DNA of 7,194 bases from Bacilli bacterium (GTDB lineage Bacteria; Bacillota_I; Bacilli_A; RF39; UBA660): positions 1-7,194 of the forward strand of contig JAQVVC010000038.1 of the NCBI GenBank assembly GCA_028699175.1, read 5' to 3'. Shown in pieces: positions 1-6,218 of this stretch. The position numbers and the translations under genes are program-made. Below the pieces are notes generated by a model. The model was given only the letters and a program-made list of their open reading frames with translations. It made no database searches and was not told the DNA's origin. How positions within the stretch are numbered: position 1 is the stretch's first letter; each line of letters starts with the position of its first letter.

Positions 1-491
1 CCATCTTCTGTTTTAGCTTCAATGATAAAATATAAACCATTTTCTAGAAATTTAATCTTTTCTTTAGTAAAATAAGTAGTATTATGATAAGGTTCCGTTA
101 TATTATAAGCACTTATTTCACTCAAAAGGACTTTTAAAGAAAAGCCTATTTCATCTTCTCCACTTTTAATTGCTAAAGGTAATAAGGTACTATCTTTATC
201 AATATAGTATCCGATTTTATATTCAGTAACGACATAATCTTTTTCATTTATGTACTCAATATCGGATCCTTCTAATAATTTGACATCATAATTTAAACTT
301 ATTACGCCATTAAAGATCGTAACATAATCACTTTTACCACTAAACATATATGTCTTACTAGATTTCATTAAATGATTACAAAAAATAAGTAATACAATAA
401 CAATAATAATTAAGGCAAAAATAATAGCTTTATATGATTTTAGAAAATTAATTACTTTCTTTTTTAATTTATTCTTCTTTTTCTTTTTCAT
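1..491 (-). CDS. Hypothetical membrane-anchored protein (partial, 3' end missing)
   Basis: I do not recognise this protein. The reading frame is open from an ATG at 489-491 to the window edge, giving 163 codons with the C-terminus cut off. The start is supported by AGGAG (500-504) eight bases upstream. The N-terminus is very lysine-rich (residues 2-12), followed by one hydrophobic helix at about 22-38, so the topology should be a short cytoplasmic tail, one membrane anchor and an extracytoplasmic domain. The rest (about 45-163) alternates short hydrophobic and polar stretches, which suggests a beta-rich domain. I see no lipobox, catalytic motif or known repeat. The gene overlaps the 3' end of the upstream PBP gene by 23 bases in another frame, so it is very likely co-transcribed with ftsL and the PBP. 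A cell-envelope role is inferred from position and topology only. Confidence 0.8.
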   Translation of the reverse strand, partial: MKKKKKNKLKKKVINFLKSYKAIIFALIIIVIVLLIFCNHLMKSSKTYMFSGKSDYVTIFNGVISLNYDVKLLEGSDIEYINEKDYVVTEYKIGYYIDKDSTLLPLAIKSGEDEIGFSLKVLLSEISAYNITEPYHNTTYFTKEKIKFLENGLYFIIEAKTED

Positions 492-2610
492 TTACTACAC
501 TCCTATTATCTAATGATATTTGTAAAATATCTTCAGGTTTAATAATTGTCCCTGGTTTAATAGATACATCTATTACTTTTCCGTATCCATTTATATTATA
601 TGATAATTTCATAATATTTACTAGTGATAATATTTCACTACTATTCCATCCAATTACATTGGGCATTATATATTCATTTCCATTGGTTAATAGAAATACT
701 TTACTTTTAGTGATAACTGATGTTTCTTTTAAAGGATATTGATTAATTATCGTATCTCCGTTGCCAATGATAATTGGTGATAAGTTTTTTTGTTTTAGGT
801 TTTCAATAATTTGATCTTTATTTTTATTAATATAATTTTCTATTTTAATTATTTTTGATTTGTCAGTGTCAGTCTGTCGGTCTTCAATGTTTTTATATTT
901 TGCTATTGATTCTACTACAGATTTAACAACATTAGATAAATCAATTGTCGTTCCGCCAAAATTCTTTACTGAAACATAAATAATATATTGAGGATCATTT
1001 TTTGGAAATACTCCCGCAAAAGATTTGATGCTTCGATAATTACCATTTGTATATTTACCATTAGCATCAATATATTGAGCCGTTCCAGTCTTTCCAATTA
1101 AAGTTAAAGCATCGGTTTTATATTTTCGACCTGTAGCAATTGGATCTGTTCCATTAACAGTTAAATCCATTAAATCAATTATTTTTGTTATTGTTTCTTT
1201 ACTTGCTACTTTATTTAATTCGGTTTTTTTACCTTCATAAATTATATTATTGCTTTGAGAGTCAATAATTTTAGATATTATATAAGGTTTTAATGTTATA
1301 CCATTATTAGTTAAAGAAGTAAGAGCTTGAATTTGTTGAATAGGAGTTGTTGTTATTCCTTGACCAAAAGCTGAACTTGCTAGTTCTGACTCGGCTACCA
1401 TTTCTACTTTACCAGTATATTCATTTGGTAATTCAATTCCGGTTGGTTTAGAAAAACCTAAATTTTCATAAAAATCCGTTAATTTGTCACGACCCAATTT
1501 TTGCGCAAGTCTTACTGCCGCTGTATTTGATGAATAAGTAAATCCCTTATCGAAGGGGATTTTTCCCCATCCATAATTATTCCAATCCTTAATAATGTAA
1601 TCATCTACTGATATAATTCCTGATTGATATGTTTCATCACCATTGTATAATCCGTTTTCTATGGCGGCCATAAATGAAAATATTTTCATTGTTGACCCTG
1701 GTTCATAAGCATATGACGTTAAAGGATTATTATAATTAGTTATTTTTAAGGTATTAGGATTAAAACTTGGAAATGATGCAGAACCTACAATGGCGCCAGT
1801 TTTACCATCTGCTATTGTTATGGTTCCCCAATCAAGAAGTTTAGCTTCAAATTCCATCATCGCATTTTCTAAATACATTTGAATATTTGAATCAATAGTT
1901 AAATAAATATCATGACCATTTGTTGCTGGTAATAATGTTTCGGGAGTATTAGCTATTTGATAACCATAAGCATCTTTTTGATATAATAAACTACCATCTA
2001 CACCTTTTAACTCTTCATTATATTTTAATTCAATTCCCATTTCACCAGTTATTTCTTCTTGATTATTTTTGCGAGCATAACCGACAATATAGGAAGCAAA
2101 ATCTCCATAGGGATAATCTCTTTTAGTTGTTTGAATAAAATCGATTCCTGGTAAATCTAATTTTTCAATTTGTTGTTTTTTAAGTTCGGTAATTCCTCTT
2201 CCTCCAGGACCTAATTCAACTTGATAAGCATCATAATCTAATAATTCTAAAATATACTCAGGAGTCATATTGATTAATTTGCTTAATTCATTAGCAGTAT
2301 GATTTTTATCAATTACATGCTGAGGTTTACTAATATCAGTAGTTCTTTTATCAGATAAATATGCTATTACCGTATAAGCTCTTACATCTTGTGCTAATAC
2401 CTCTCCAACTGAATCATAGATATTTCCTCTATTAGCTCTAATTATTTTTTTAGCTGATTTATTATTTTCGGCTAATTCTTTTAAATTAATTCCATCAACG
2501 GTTGGACTTAAAGCAATATATAATATTTTACCGCAAATTATGACAAATAAAAGAATAATTGCGATTAAAAAATATTCATATAATTTTACACAATTATTCT
2601 TTGATTTCAT
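469..2610 (-). CDS. ftsI: Class B penicillin-binding protein (septal transpeptidase, FtsI/PBP2B/SpoVD-like) with C-terminal PASTA domains
   Basis: This 713-residue D,D-transpeptidase should cross-link peptidoglycan at the division septum, working with FtsL and an FtsW-type glycosyltransferase. A short cytoplasmic tail and one membrane helix (about 13-33) anchor it. The N-terminal dimerisation/pedestal domain has the usual RGNIYD start (61-66) and extends to about 230. The transpeptidase domain (about 235-570) has all three active-site motifs: STMK at 306-309 (nucleophile Ser306, Lys309), SSN at 360-362 and KTGT at 507-510. Two PASTA domains follow, at about 590-643 and 647-701. The second has the usual MPNVIG opening and the first is more diverged. 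The highly charged tail (EKEKEE) lies in the overlap with the next gene. The start is set by GGTGAT three bases before the ATG. ftsL ends 11 bases upstream. The PASTA tail and ftsL linkage favour a PBP2B/PBP2X or SpoVD-like role over an elongation-type PBP2. The exact paralogue cannot be fixed here. Confidence 0.95.
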   Translation of the reverse strand: MKSKNNCVKLYEYFLIAIILLFVIICGKILYIALSPTVDGINLKELAENNKSAKKIIRANRGNIYDSVGEVLAQDVRAYTVIAYLSDKRTTDISKPQHVIDKNHTANELSKLINMTPEYILELLDYDAYQVELGPGGRGITELKKQQIEKLDLPGIDFIQTTKRDYPYGDFASYIVGYARKNNQEEITGEMGIELKYNEELKGVDGSLLYQKDAYGYQIANTPETLLPATNGHDIYLTIDSNIQMYLENAMMEFEAKLLDWGTITIADGKTGAIVGSASFPSFNPNTLKITNYNNPLTSYAYEPGSTMKIFSFMAAIENGLYNGDETYQSGIISVDDYIIKDWNNYGWGKIPFDKGFTYSSNTAAVRLAQKLGRDKLTDFYENLGFSKPTGIELPNEYTGKVEMVAESELASSAFGQGITTTPIQQIQALTSLTNNGITLKPYIISKIIDSQSNNIIYEGKKTELNKVASKETITKIIDLMDLTVNGTDPIATGRKYKTDALTLIGKTGTAQYIDANGKYTNGNYRSIKSFAGVFPKNDPQYIIYVSVKNFGGTTIDLSNVVKSVVESIAKYKNIEDRQTDTDKSKIIKIENYINKNKDQIIENLKQKNLSPIIIGNGDTIINQYPLKETSVITKSKVFLLTNGNEYIMPNVIGWNSSEILSLVNIMKLSYNINGYGKVIDVSIKPGTIIKPEDILQISLDNRSVVNEKEKEE

Positions 2611-2621
2611 TTTATCACCAT

Positions 2622-2909
2622 CTATTTAATTATTAATATATTTTCATTATTATAACTTAATCCATATTCTTTTGCTACATCTTGAATATTAGATAAACTA
2701 GCTAGTTCGTTTATCTTCATAGTTATACTTTCATTAATAGTCTCTTGCTTATCGACCTTTTCTTGTATTTTTTCGACTTCAATATTGGTTTTTGAAAGAA
2801 CACTTTTGGAAAATACAATAATAATAGGAGTAGCTAACGCTAATATTACGATAATCATTATCATAACACGATCCATTAATTTAAATTTTGTTTTTTTAAC
2901 TCTGCCCAT
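2622..2909 (-). CDS. ftsL: Cell division protein FtsL-like
   Basis: This 95-residue bitopic protein has FtsL architecture: a basic cytoplasmic N-terminus (residues 4-10), one membrane helix at about 14-33, and an extracytoplasmic region of about 40-70 rich in Glu, Lys and Ile with coiled-coil character. It ends in a short segment, SLSNIQDVAKEYGL (71-84), typical of FtsL/DivIC-family C-termini. FtsL bridges the divisome by pairing with DivIC (FtsB) and activating the septal FtsW/PBP pair. Sequence conservation in this family is low, so the call rests on topology, size and position between rsmH and the class B PBP, where ftsL normally lies. The ATG is two bases after the rsmH stop. AAAGG, inside the last rsmH codons, is the probable ribosome binding site, suggesting translational coupling. 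DivIC is the main alternative, but position favours FtsL. Confidence 0.85.
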   Translation of the reverse strand: MGRVKKTKFKLMDRVMIMIIVILALATPIIIVFSKSVLSKTNIEVEKIQEKVDKQETINESITMKINELASLSNIQDVAKEYGLSYNNENILIIK

Positions 2910-2911
2910 TT

Positions 2912-3835
2912 TTAAAGCCTTTCTACTATTCTTAATTTAGCACTTTTACTTCTTGAATTTGCTTTTAATTCTTCCTCACTAGGAAGGATAGGTTTTTTAT
3001 TTATTAGTTTAATTAAAGGTTGATATTCTTTAGGTATGATAGGTAATCCTTTAACTAAACTATTAATATCACTTTCTTTTTTAAAGATATGTTTTACGAT
3101 TCGATCTTCTAAAGAATGAAAAGTAATAATACATATTCTTCCTTGGGGATTTAATATATCTATAGCATCTTTTAAGGTGTTTTTTAATATATTAAGTTCA
3201 TTATTTACTTCAATTCTTATAGCTTGAAATATTTGTCTTTCGGGATGATTTTTTATAAAATATTTTAAAGGTACTGAATATTTAATAATATCAACTAATT
3301 CTGTCGTTCTCGTAATTTCTTTACTTTGTCTTTCTTTGACAATATTTTTAGCAATACTTTTAGAATATCTTTCTTCTCCATAACTAAAAAAGATATTAAT
3401 TAATTCTTCTAGTTTATAATTATTAATGACTTCTTGAGCACTTAACTTATTATTTTTATCCATTCTCATATCTAAAGGAGCATCATGCATAAAAGTAAAT
3501 CCTCTACTTATTTCATCAATTTGGGGACTAGAAAGCCCTAAATCAAATATAATACCATCTACTTTAGTAATCTTTTCTGCTAGTAATTTAGCTTTTAAAT
3601 CACTAAAATTGGCATATATTATTTTAAAGTTATTATTAACTTTAGATAATCTTTTTTGACCAAAACTAATAGCATCTTCATCTTGGTCAAAGGCGAATAG
3701 GAAACCCCTTCTTAATCGCTTCAATATTTCTTCACTATGTCCACCATAGCCTAAAGTAGCATCGACATAAATGCCATCAGGATTAATATTTAATCCTTCT
3801 ATTACTTCATCTTTAAGAACACTATAATGTTTCAT
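2912..3835 (-). CDS. rsmH: 16S rRNA (cytosine(1402)-N(4))-methyltransferase RsmH
   Basis: RsmH (MraW) uses S-adenosylmethionine to methylate N4 of C1402 in the 16S rRNA decoding centre. From the ATG at 3833-3835 the protein is 307 residues, close to the usual 300-315. Visible family motifs are HYSVL near the start, the SAM-binding motif YVDATLGYGGHSEEIL (23-38), FDQDEDAI (49-56), FDLGLSSPQ (97-105), the HP...FQAIRIEVNNEL segment (197-214), and TFHSLEDRIVK (238-248). The SRSKSAKLRI stretch closes the protein. A GTG two codons upstream (3839-3841) would give 309 residues, but that GTG is part of a GGTGAT ribosome binding site for the ATG, so I prefer the ATG. The gene overlaps the 3' end of mraZ by 14 bases, which implies coupled translation, and ftsL follows after two bases. 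This is the standard mraZ-rsmH-ftsL order. Confidence 0.96.
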   Translation of the reverse strand: MKHYSVLKDEVIEGLNINPDGIYVDATLGYGGHSEEILKRLRRGFLFAFDQDEDAISFGQKRLSKVNNNFKIIYANFSDLKAKLLAEKITKVDGIIFDLGLSSPQIDEISRGFTFMHDAPLDMRMDKNNKLSAQEVINNYKLEELINIFFSYGEERYSKSIAKNIVKERQSKEITRTTELVDIIKYSVPLKYFIKNHPERQIFQAIRIEVNNELNILKNTLKDAIDILNPQGRICIITFHSLEDRIVKHIFKKESDINSLVKGLPIIPKEYQPLIKLINKKPILPSEEELKANSRSKSAKLRIVERL

Positions 3836-4265
3836 AATCACCAGATGTAAATAGGTTCTCTGCTATGTCTGCTAAGTTGTCTTCATTATTAGATAGAAAA
3901 TCTTCCCATATTGAACTTGACCATATTTCAAGTCGGTCATTTGCGCCGATTACAACACATTCTTTAGTTAAATCGGCGTAACTAACCAGTGGGGAGGTAA
4001 TGTTTATTCGACCTTGACGATCGAATTCACATTCAGTAGCGCCTGATAAGAAAAATCTAGTAAAATTACGAGCATCTTTATTTGTAAATGGCAAAGTTTT
4101 TAATCTTTTGACTATTTTATCCCATTCAGGTAATGAATAGATAAATAAACATTTATCAAGACCACGAGTAATGATTAATTTTTCACCTAGTTCAGTTCGA
4201 AACTTACTAGGAATTATTAACCTTCCTTTATCATCAATATTATGATGAAACTCTCCCATTAGCAT
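3822..4265 (-). CDS. mraZ: Transcriptional regulator MraZ
   Basis: MraZ is a DNA-binding protein that controls its own operon, usually the first gene of the dcw cluster. The 147-residue product has two tandem AbrB/SpoVT-like half-domains, each with the family motif: DDKGR at 11-15 and DRQGR at 82-86, whose arginines (15 and 86) are the DNA-contact positions in the family. Other family-typical stretches are MGEFHHNID at 3-11, a Phe/Leu-rich segment FFLSGATECEFD at 71-82, and VVIGANDRLEIW at 104-115. MraZ forms ring-shaped oligomers that read several repeated boxes in its promoter; four such boxes lie directly upstream here. Two ATGs are possible, at 4263-4265 and 4257-4259. The first is used because the GGGGTG-like ribosome binding site is five bases from it. 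The stop lies inside rsmH. Its length fits the family (about 140-150). Confidence 0.96.
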   Translation of the reverse strand: MLMGEFHHNIDDKGRLIIPSKFRTELGEKLIITRGLDKCLFIYSLPEWDKIVKRLKTLPFTNKDARNFTRFFLSGATECEFDRQGRINITSPLVSYADLTKECVVIGANDRLEIWSSSIWEDFLSNNEDNLADIAENLFTSGDYETL

Positions 4266-4270
4266 AAAAA

Positions 4271-4278
4271 CACCCCAC
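4271..4278 (-). promoter_or_regulatory. mraZ ribosome binding site fused to operator box 4
   Basis: On the minus strand this reads GTGGGGTG, five T residues before the mraZ ATG. GGGGTG pairs with the anti-Shine-Dalgarno except for one mismatch to GAGGTG. Its first four bases are the last of the four GTGG repeats, so one sequence seems to serve both as DNA operator and as ribosome binding site in the RNA. Confidence 0.6.
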
Positions 4279-4308
4279 TTTCTTCCACATCATGCCACTG
4301 TCTACCAC
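4275..4308 (-). promoter_or_regulatory. MraZ operator: four GTGG direct repeats, 10-bp period
   Basis: On the minus strand GTGG occurs at 4308-4305, 4298-4295, 4288-4285 and 4278-4275, exactly 10 bp apart, separated by unrelated spacers (TAGACA, CATGAT, AAGAAA). The repeats therefore lie on one face of the helix. Described MraZ operators are runs of short G-rich direct repeats (TGGGN with 5-nt spacers in E. coli, AAAGTG[T/G]-type boxes in mycoplasmas) just upstream of mraZ, so position, period and sequence all fit. The first box starts two bases after the -10 element, so bound MraZ would cover the transcription start. The last box overlaps the mraZ ribosome binding site. Binding by this MraZ is inferred. 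Confidence 0.85.
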
Positions 4309-4309
4309 A

Positions 4310-4338
4310 ATAATACAATAGCAGCCTAAAATAATCAA
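4310..4338 (-). promoter_or_regulatory. Promoter of the mraZ-rsmH-ftsL-PBP operon
   Basis: A sigma-A-type promoter on the minus strand: -35 TTGATT (4338-4333), a 17-base spacer, and -10 TATTAT (4315-4310). An AT-rich stretch with A and T tracts (about 4345-4375) lies upstream of the -35 and could act as an UP element. Transcription should start near 4303, giving an untranslated leader of about 38 bases that contains most of the MraZ boxes. Confidence 0.8.
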
Positions 4339-4393
4339 TACTTTTTCCAGTTTATAAAAAAAATTTTTTATATTTACATATTTTATGTCAATT

Positions 4394-4422
4394 AAAAAAG
4401 ACAAAATTCAATTGTCTTTTTT
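4394..4422 (-). terminator. Intrinsic terminator of the queA-tgt unit
   Basis: A perfect 11-bp inverted repeat, AAAAAAGACAA and TTGTCTTTTTT, flanks a 7-base loop. On the minus strand the 3' arm ends in six Ts. It begins 12 bases after the stop codon of the small membrane protein and precedes the mraZ promoter, so it separates the two transcription units. The stem is A/T-rich with only two G-C pairs, as expected in so AT-rich a genome. The structure is symmetric and could also work on the plus strand, but no plus-strand gene is seen. Confidence 0.85.
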
Positions 4423-4433
4423 ATAAATGTAAT

Positions 4434-4739
4434 TTAATCGCAGAAAATAATTTTTTCATTTTTATATTCAAGGCAAAGTTTACTATCCATTACTTCTTTT
4501 GATACCGGATTAATAACTTCTTCTATATATTTTTTATCATATAAGTCTTGCAGTTTTATATTATTAACACACTCTTTTTTTAAATAACATTCTTTGGCAG
4601 CTTCTTTTATTTTATTATTGATTACTAACATTAATTTTTCTTCATGGATTTTTTCAGCTTTATAAGCAGATACAAATAAAATAATTGTTCCTAAAGCAAT
4701 AATAAAATAAATTAAATAATTAAGTTTGGTCTTTTCCAT
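4434..4739 (-). CDS. Hypothetical small membrane-anchored protein with four cysteines
   Basis: I do not recognise this 101-residue protein as a named family. It has a short N-terminus, one hydrophobic helix (about 8-26), then a charged domain with cysteines at 51, 57, 89 and 100. By the positive-inside rule the domain should lie outside the membrane, where the cysteines could form two disulfides. The segment IKLQDLYDKKYIEEVINPVSKEV (61-83, described here by position and key residues Leu66, Tyr71, Asn77, Pro78) resembles the short post-helix domains of small exported Bacillota proteins. There is no prepilin cleavage motif (GFxxxE), no lipobox, and no YajC-like GGI/GD motif. The ATG overlaps the tgt 3' end by 20 bases. 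A strong AAGGAG site seven bases before the ATG lies inside tgt. It is the last gene of its unit and is followed by a terminator. Confidence 0.8.
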   Translation of the reverse strand: MEKTKLNYLIYFIIALGTIILFVSAYKAEKIHEEKLMLVINNKIKEAAKECYLKKECVNNIKLQDLYDKKYIEEVINPVSKEVMDSKLCLEYKNEKIIFCD

Positions 4740-5841
4740 AATATAACTCCTTAAAATTATCTCGATACTCTAATAATTTATCTTCTTTAATAGCATTTCT
4801 TATTTCTTTAGTAATATTAATTAAGAAATTTAAATTATGAATCGATAAAAGACGAGAACCAAAAGTTTCATTAGCAACAATTAAATGTCTGATATAACTT
4901 TTAGTATAATTTTGACATGCATAACAATTACACTGATCTAATGGAGTAAAGTCTTCTTTATATTTAGCATTTAGAATATTTATTTTACCTCTTTTGGTAT
5001 AAGCATGACCATGTCTTGCTAGCCTTGTAGGTATAACACAATCAAAGACATCAACACCCCTTATTACGCCTTCAATTATATCAATAGGATCTCCAACTCC
5101 CATTAAATAACGGAGTTTATCTTTAGGTAAATAAGGAATTGAATATTCAATAGCTTTATACATGTTTTCTTTAGATTCATTATCATTAGCAACTCCGCCA
5201 ATAGCATAGCCATCAAAATTCATTTTAACAGTTTCAATCGCAGAATATTTTCTTAAATCTTCAAAATAGCCACCTTGAATTATCCCAAATAAACTTTGGT
5301 TAGGATTTTGATGCGCTTTTTGACATCTTTCAGCCCATCTTAATGTTCTTTCAATACTTTCTTTCATATAGTTATAATCTGCTGAAGCTGGTGGGCATTC
5401 ATCAAAACACATGGCAATATCACTATCTAATTTATTTTGGATTTCAATTGCTTTTTCAGGAGTTAAAAATAATTTATCCCCATTAATATGGCTTTTAAAT
5501 GTTACACCTTCTTCAGTAATGTCTTTAGGATTAGCAAGACTAAATACTTGAAATCCACCACTATCGGTAAGAATTGGCCCATCATAATTCATAAATTTAT
5601 GTAAGCCTCCAGCTTTAGCAATTATATCTTCACCTGGTCTTAACCATAAGTGATAAGTATTAGCTAATATTATTCCCGCATCTAAAGCTTTTATTTCTTC
5701 AGGTGATAACGTTTTTACAGAGGCTTGCGTTCCAACTGGCATAAACATCGGGGTTTCAAAAGTACCATAATTAGTCTCTATAGTACCTAATCTTCCTTTT
5801 GTATTTTTATCTTTTTTTATTAAAGTATATTTTACTTTCAT
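4720..5841 (-). CDS. tgt: tRNA-guanine transglycosylase (queuine/preQ1 tRNA-ribosyltransferase)
   Basis: Tgt swaps the wobble guanine-34 of tRNAs with GUN anticodons (Asp, Asn, His, Tyr) for a 7-deazaguanine precursor, normally preQ1 in bacteria, leading to queuosine. The 373 residues match the usual length. Visible motifs: NTYHLWLRPG (61-70), DSGGFQ with catalytic Asp93 (93-98), FDECPP (146-151), GIIQGG (186-191), YLMGVGDP (245-252), and VFDCVIPTR carrying nucleophile Asp267 (265-273). The zinc site is Cys304, Cys306, Cys309 and His335. The substrate-pocket loop reads GGVANDNE (215-222) instead of the common bacterial GGLxVGE. The start is supported by AAAGGATGATC just upstream of the ATG. 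It follows the GNAT gene after 26 bases and shares its unit with queA, a pathway partner. Confidence 0.97.
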   Translation of the reverse strand: MKVKYTLIKKDKNTKGRLGTIETNYGTFETPMFMPVGTQASVKTLSPEEIKALDAGIILANTYHLWLRPGEDIIAKAGGLHKFMNYDGPILTDSGGFQVFSLANPKDITEEGVTFKSHINGDKLFLTPEKAIEIQNKLDSDIAMCFDECPPASADYNYMKESIERTLRWAERCQKAHQNPNQSLFGIIQGGYFEDLRKYSAIETVKMNFDGYAIGGVANDNESKENMYKAIEYSIPYLPKDKLRYLMGVGDPIDIIEGVIRGVDVFDCVIPTRLARHGHAYTKRGKINILNAKYKEDFTPLDQCNCYACQNYTKSYIRHLIVANETFGSRLLSIHNLNFLINITKEIRNAIKEDKLLEYRDNFKELYYGKDQT

Positions 5842-5867
5842 GTGATCATCCTTTTTGCTTTAAATTT

Positions 5868-6218
5868 TTATTTGTTTAAAGGAATAATATATTTAACTTC
5901 ATTATTATTAGTTGATATATGAACGCCCTTGACTTCTAATACTATTTTTTTTATTATATAGTCATCATTAGAGCATGAAATATACATATGCTCAAGACCT
6001 ATTTTTTTAGCCTCATCTATTAATTGATAAAGAAGGTCTTTTCCATATCCATTACCACGATAACTTTTTTCAATCAATAAATATCCGTCTAAACTATTAA
6101 GATTAATCTTACCTAGACCGATTATATTTAAATCTTTTTTTACTAAAATAACAATATTAGATCTTTCTAAATTTAATATTTCTTTTATTTCATCTAGAGG
6201 TTTTAAATATTCTATCAT
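5868..6218 (-). CDS. Short GNAT-family N-acetyltransferase
   Basis: The product has 116 residues, short for a GNAT protein (usually 140-180). Motif A, which binds the pyrophosphate of acetyl-CoA, is clear: LLIEKSYRGNGYGKDLL at 47-63, with the RGNGYG loop at 54-59 and a following helix to about 73. A strand, HMYISCSN (77-84), follows, then a reduced C-terminal part with a last strand near 107-113. The N-terminal region before the NIIGLGKINL strand (31-40) is compact. The acetyl acceptor (protein, peptide, small amine or other) cannot be told from sequence. The ATG overlaps the stop of the upstream gene as ATGA, and AAAGGAG inside that gene is the ribosome binding site, so the two are translationally coupled. 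tgt follows after 26 bases. A link to tRNA modification is only suggested by the neighbourhood. Confidence 0.88.
   Translation of the reverse strand: MIEYLKPLDEIKEILNLERSNIVILVKKDLNIIGLGKINLNSLDGYLLIEKSYRGNGYGKDLLYQLIDEAKKIGLEHMYISCSNDDYIIKKIVLEVKGVHISTNNNEVKYIIPLNK

Noticed and set aside
3839..3841. GTG as the start codon of rsmH (309 residues)
   Set aside because: The GTG is part of the GGTGAT ribosome binding site, and RsmH proteins usually begin just before the HYSVL motif, which fits the ATG at 3833-3835.
4345..4375. A and T tracts (AAAAAAAATTTTTT type) as a terminator hairpin or origin element
   Set aside because: The tracts have no G-C pairs and no loop to form a stable RNA stem, and no DnaA boxes or partition genes are near. 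Acting as an UP element or bent DNA for the mraZ promoter is the simpler reading.
4363..4391. Perfect TTGACA (minus strand, 4391-4386) as the -35 of a second mraZ promoter
   Set aside because: At a 17-base spacing the -10 would be AAAAAT, a poor match, and neighbouring spacings are no better. The hexamer also directly abuts the terminator. The TTGATT/TATTAT pair downstream is better placed for the MraZ boxes.
4434..4739. YajC or type IV pilin-like identity for the small membrane protein
   Set aside because: There is no YajC GD/GGI region after the helix, and no prepilin peptidase site (GFxxxE) before it; only size and topology match.
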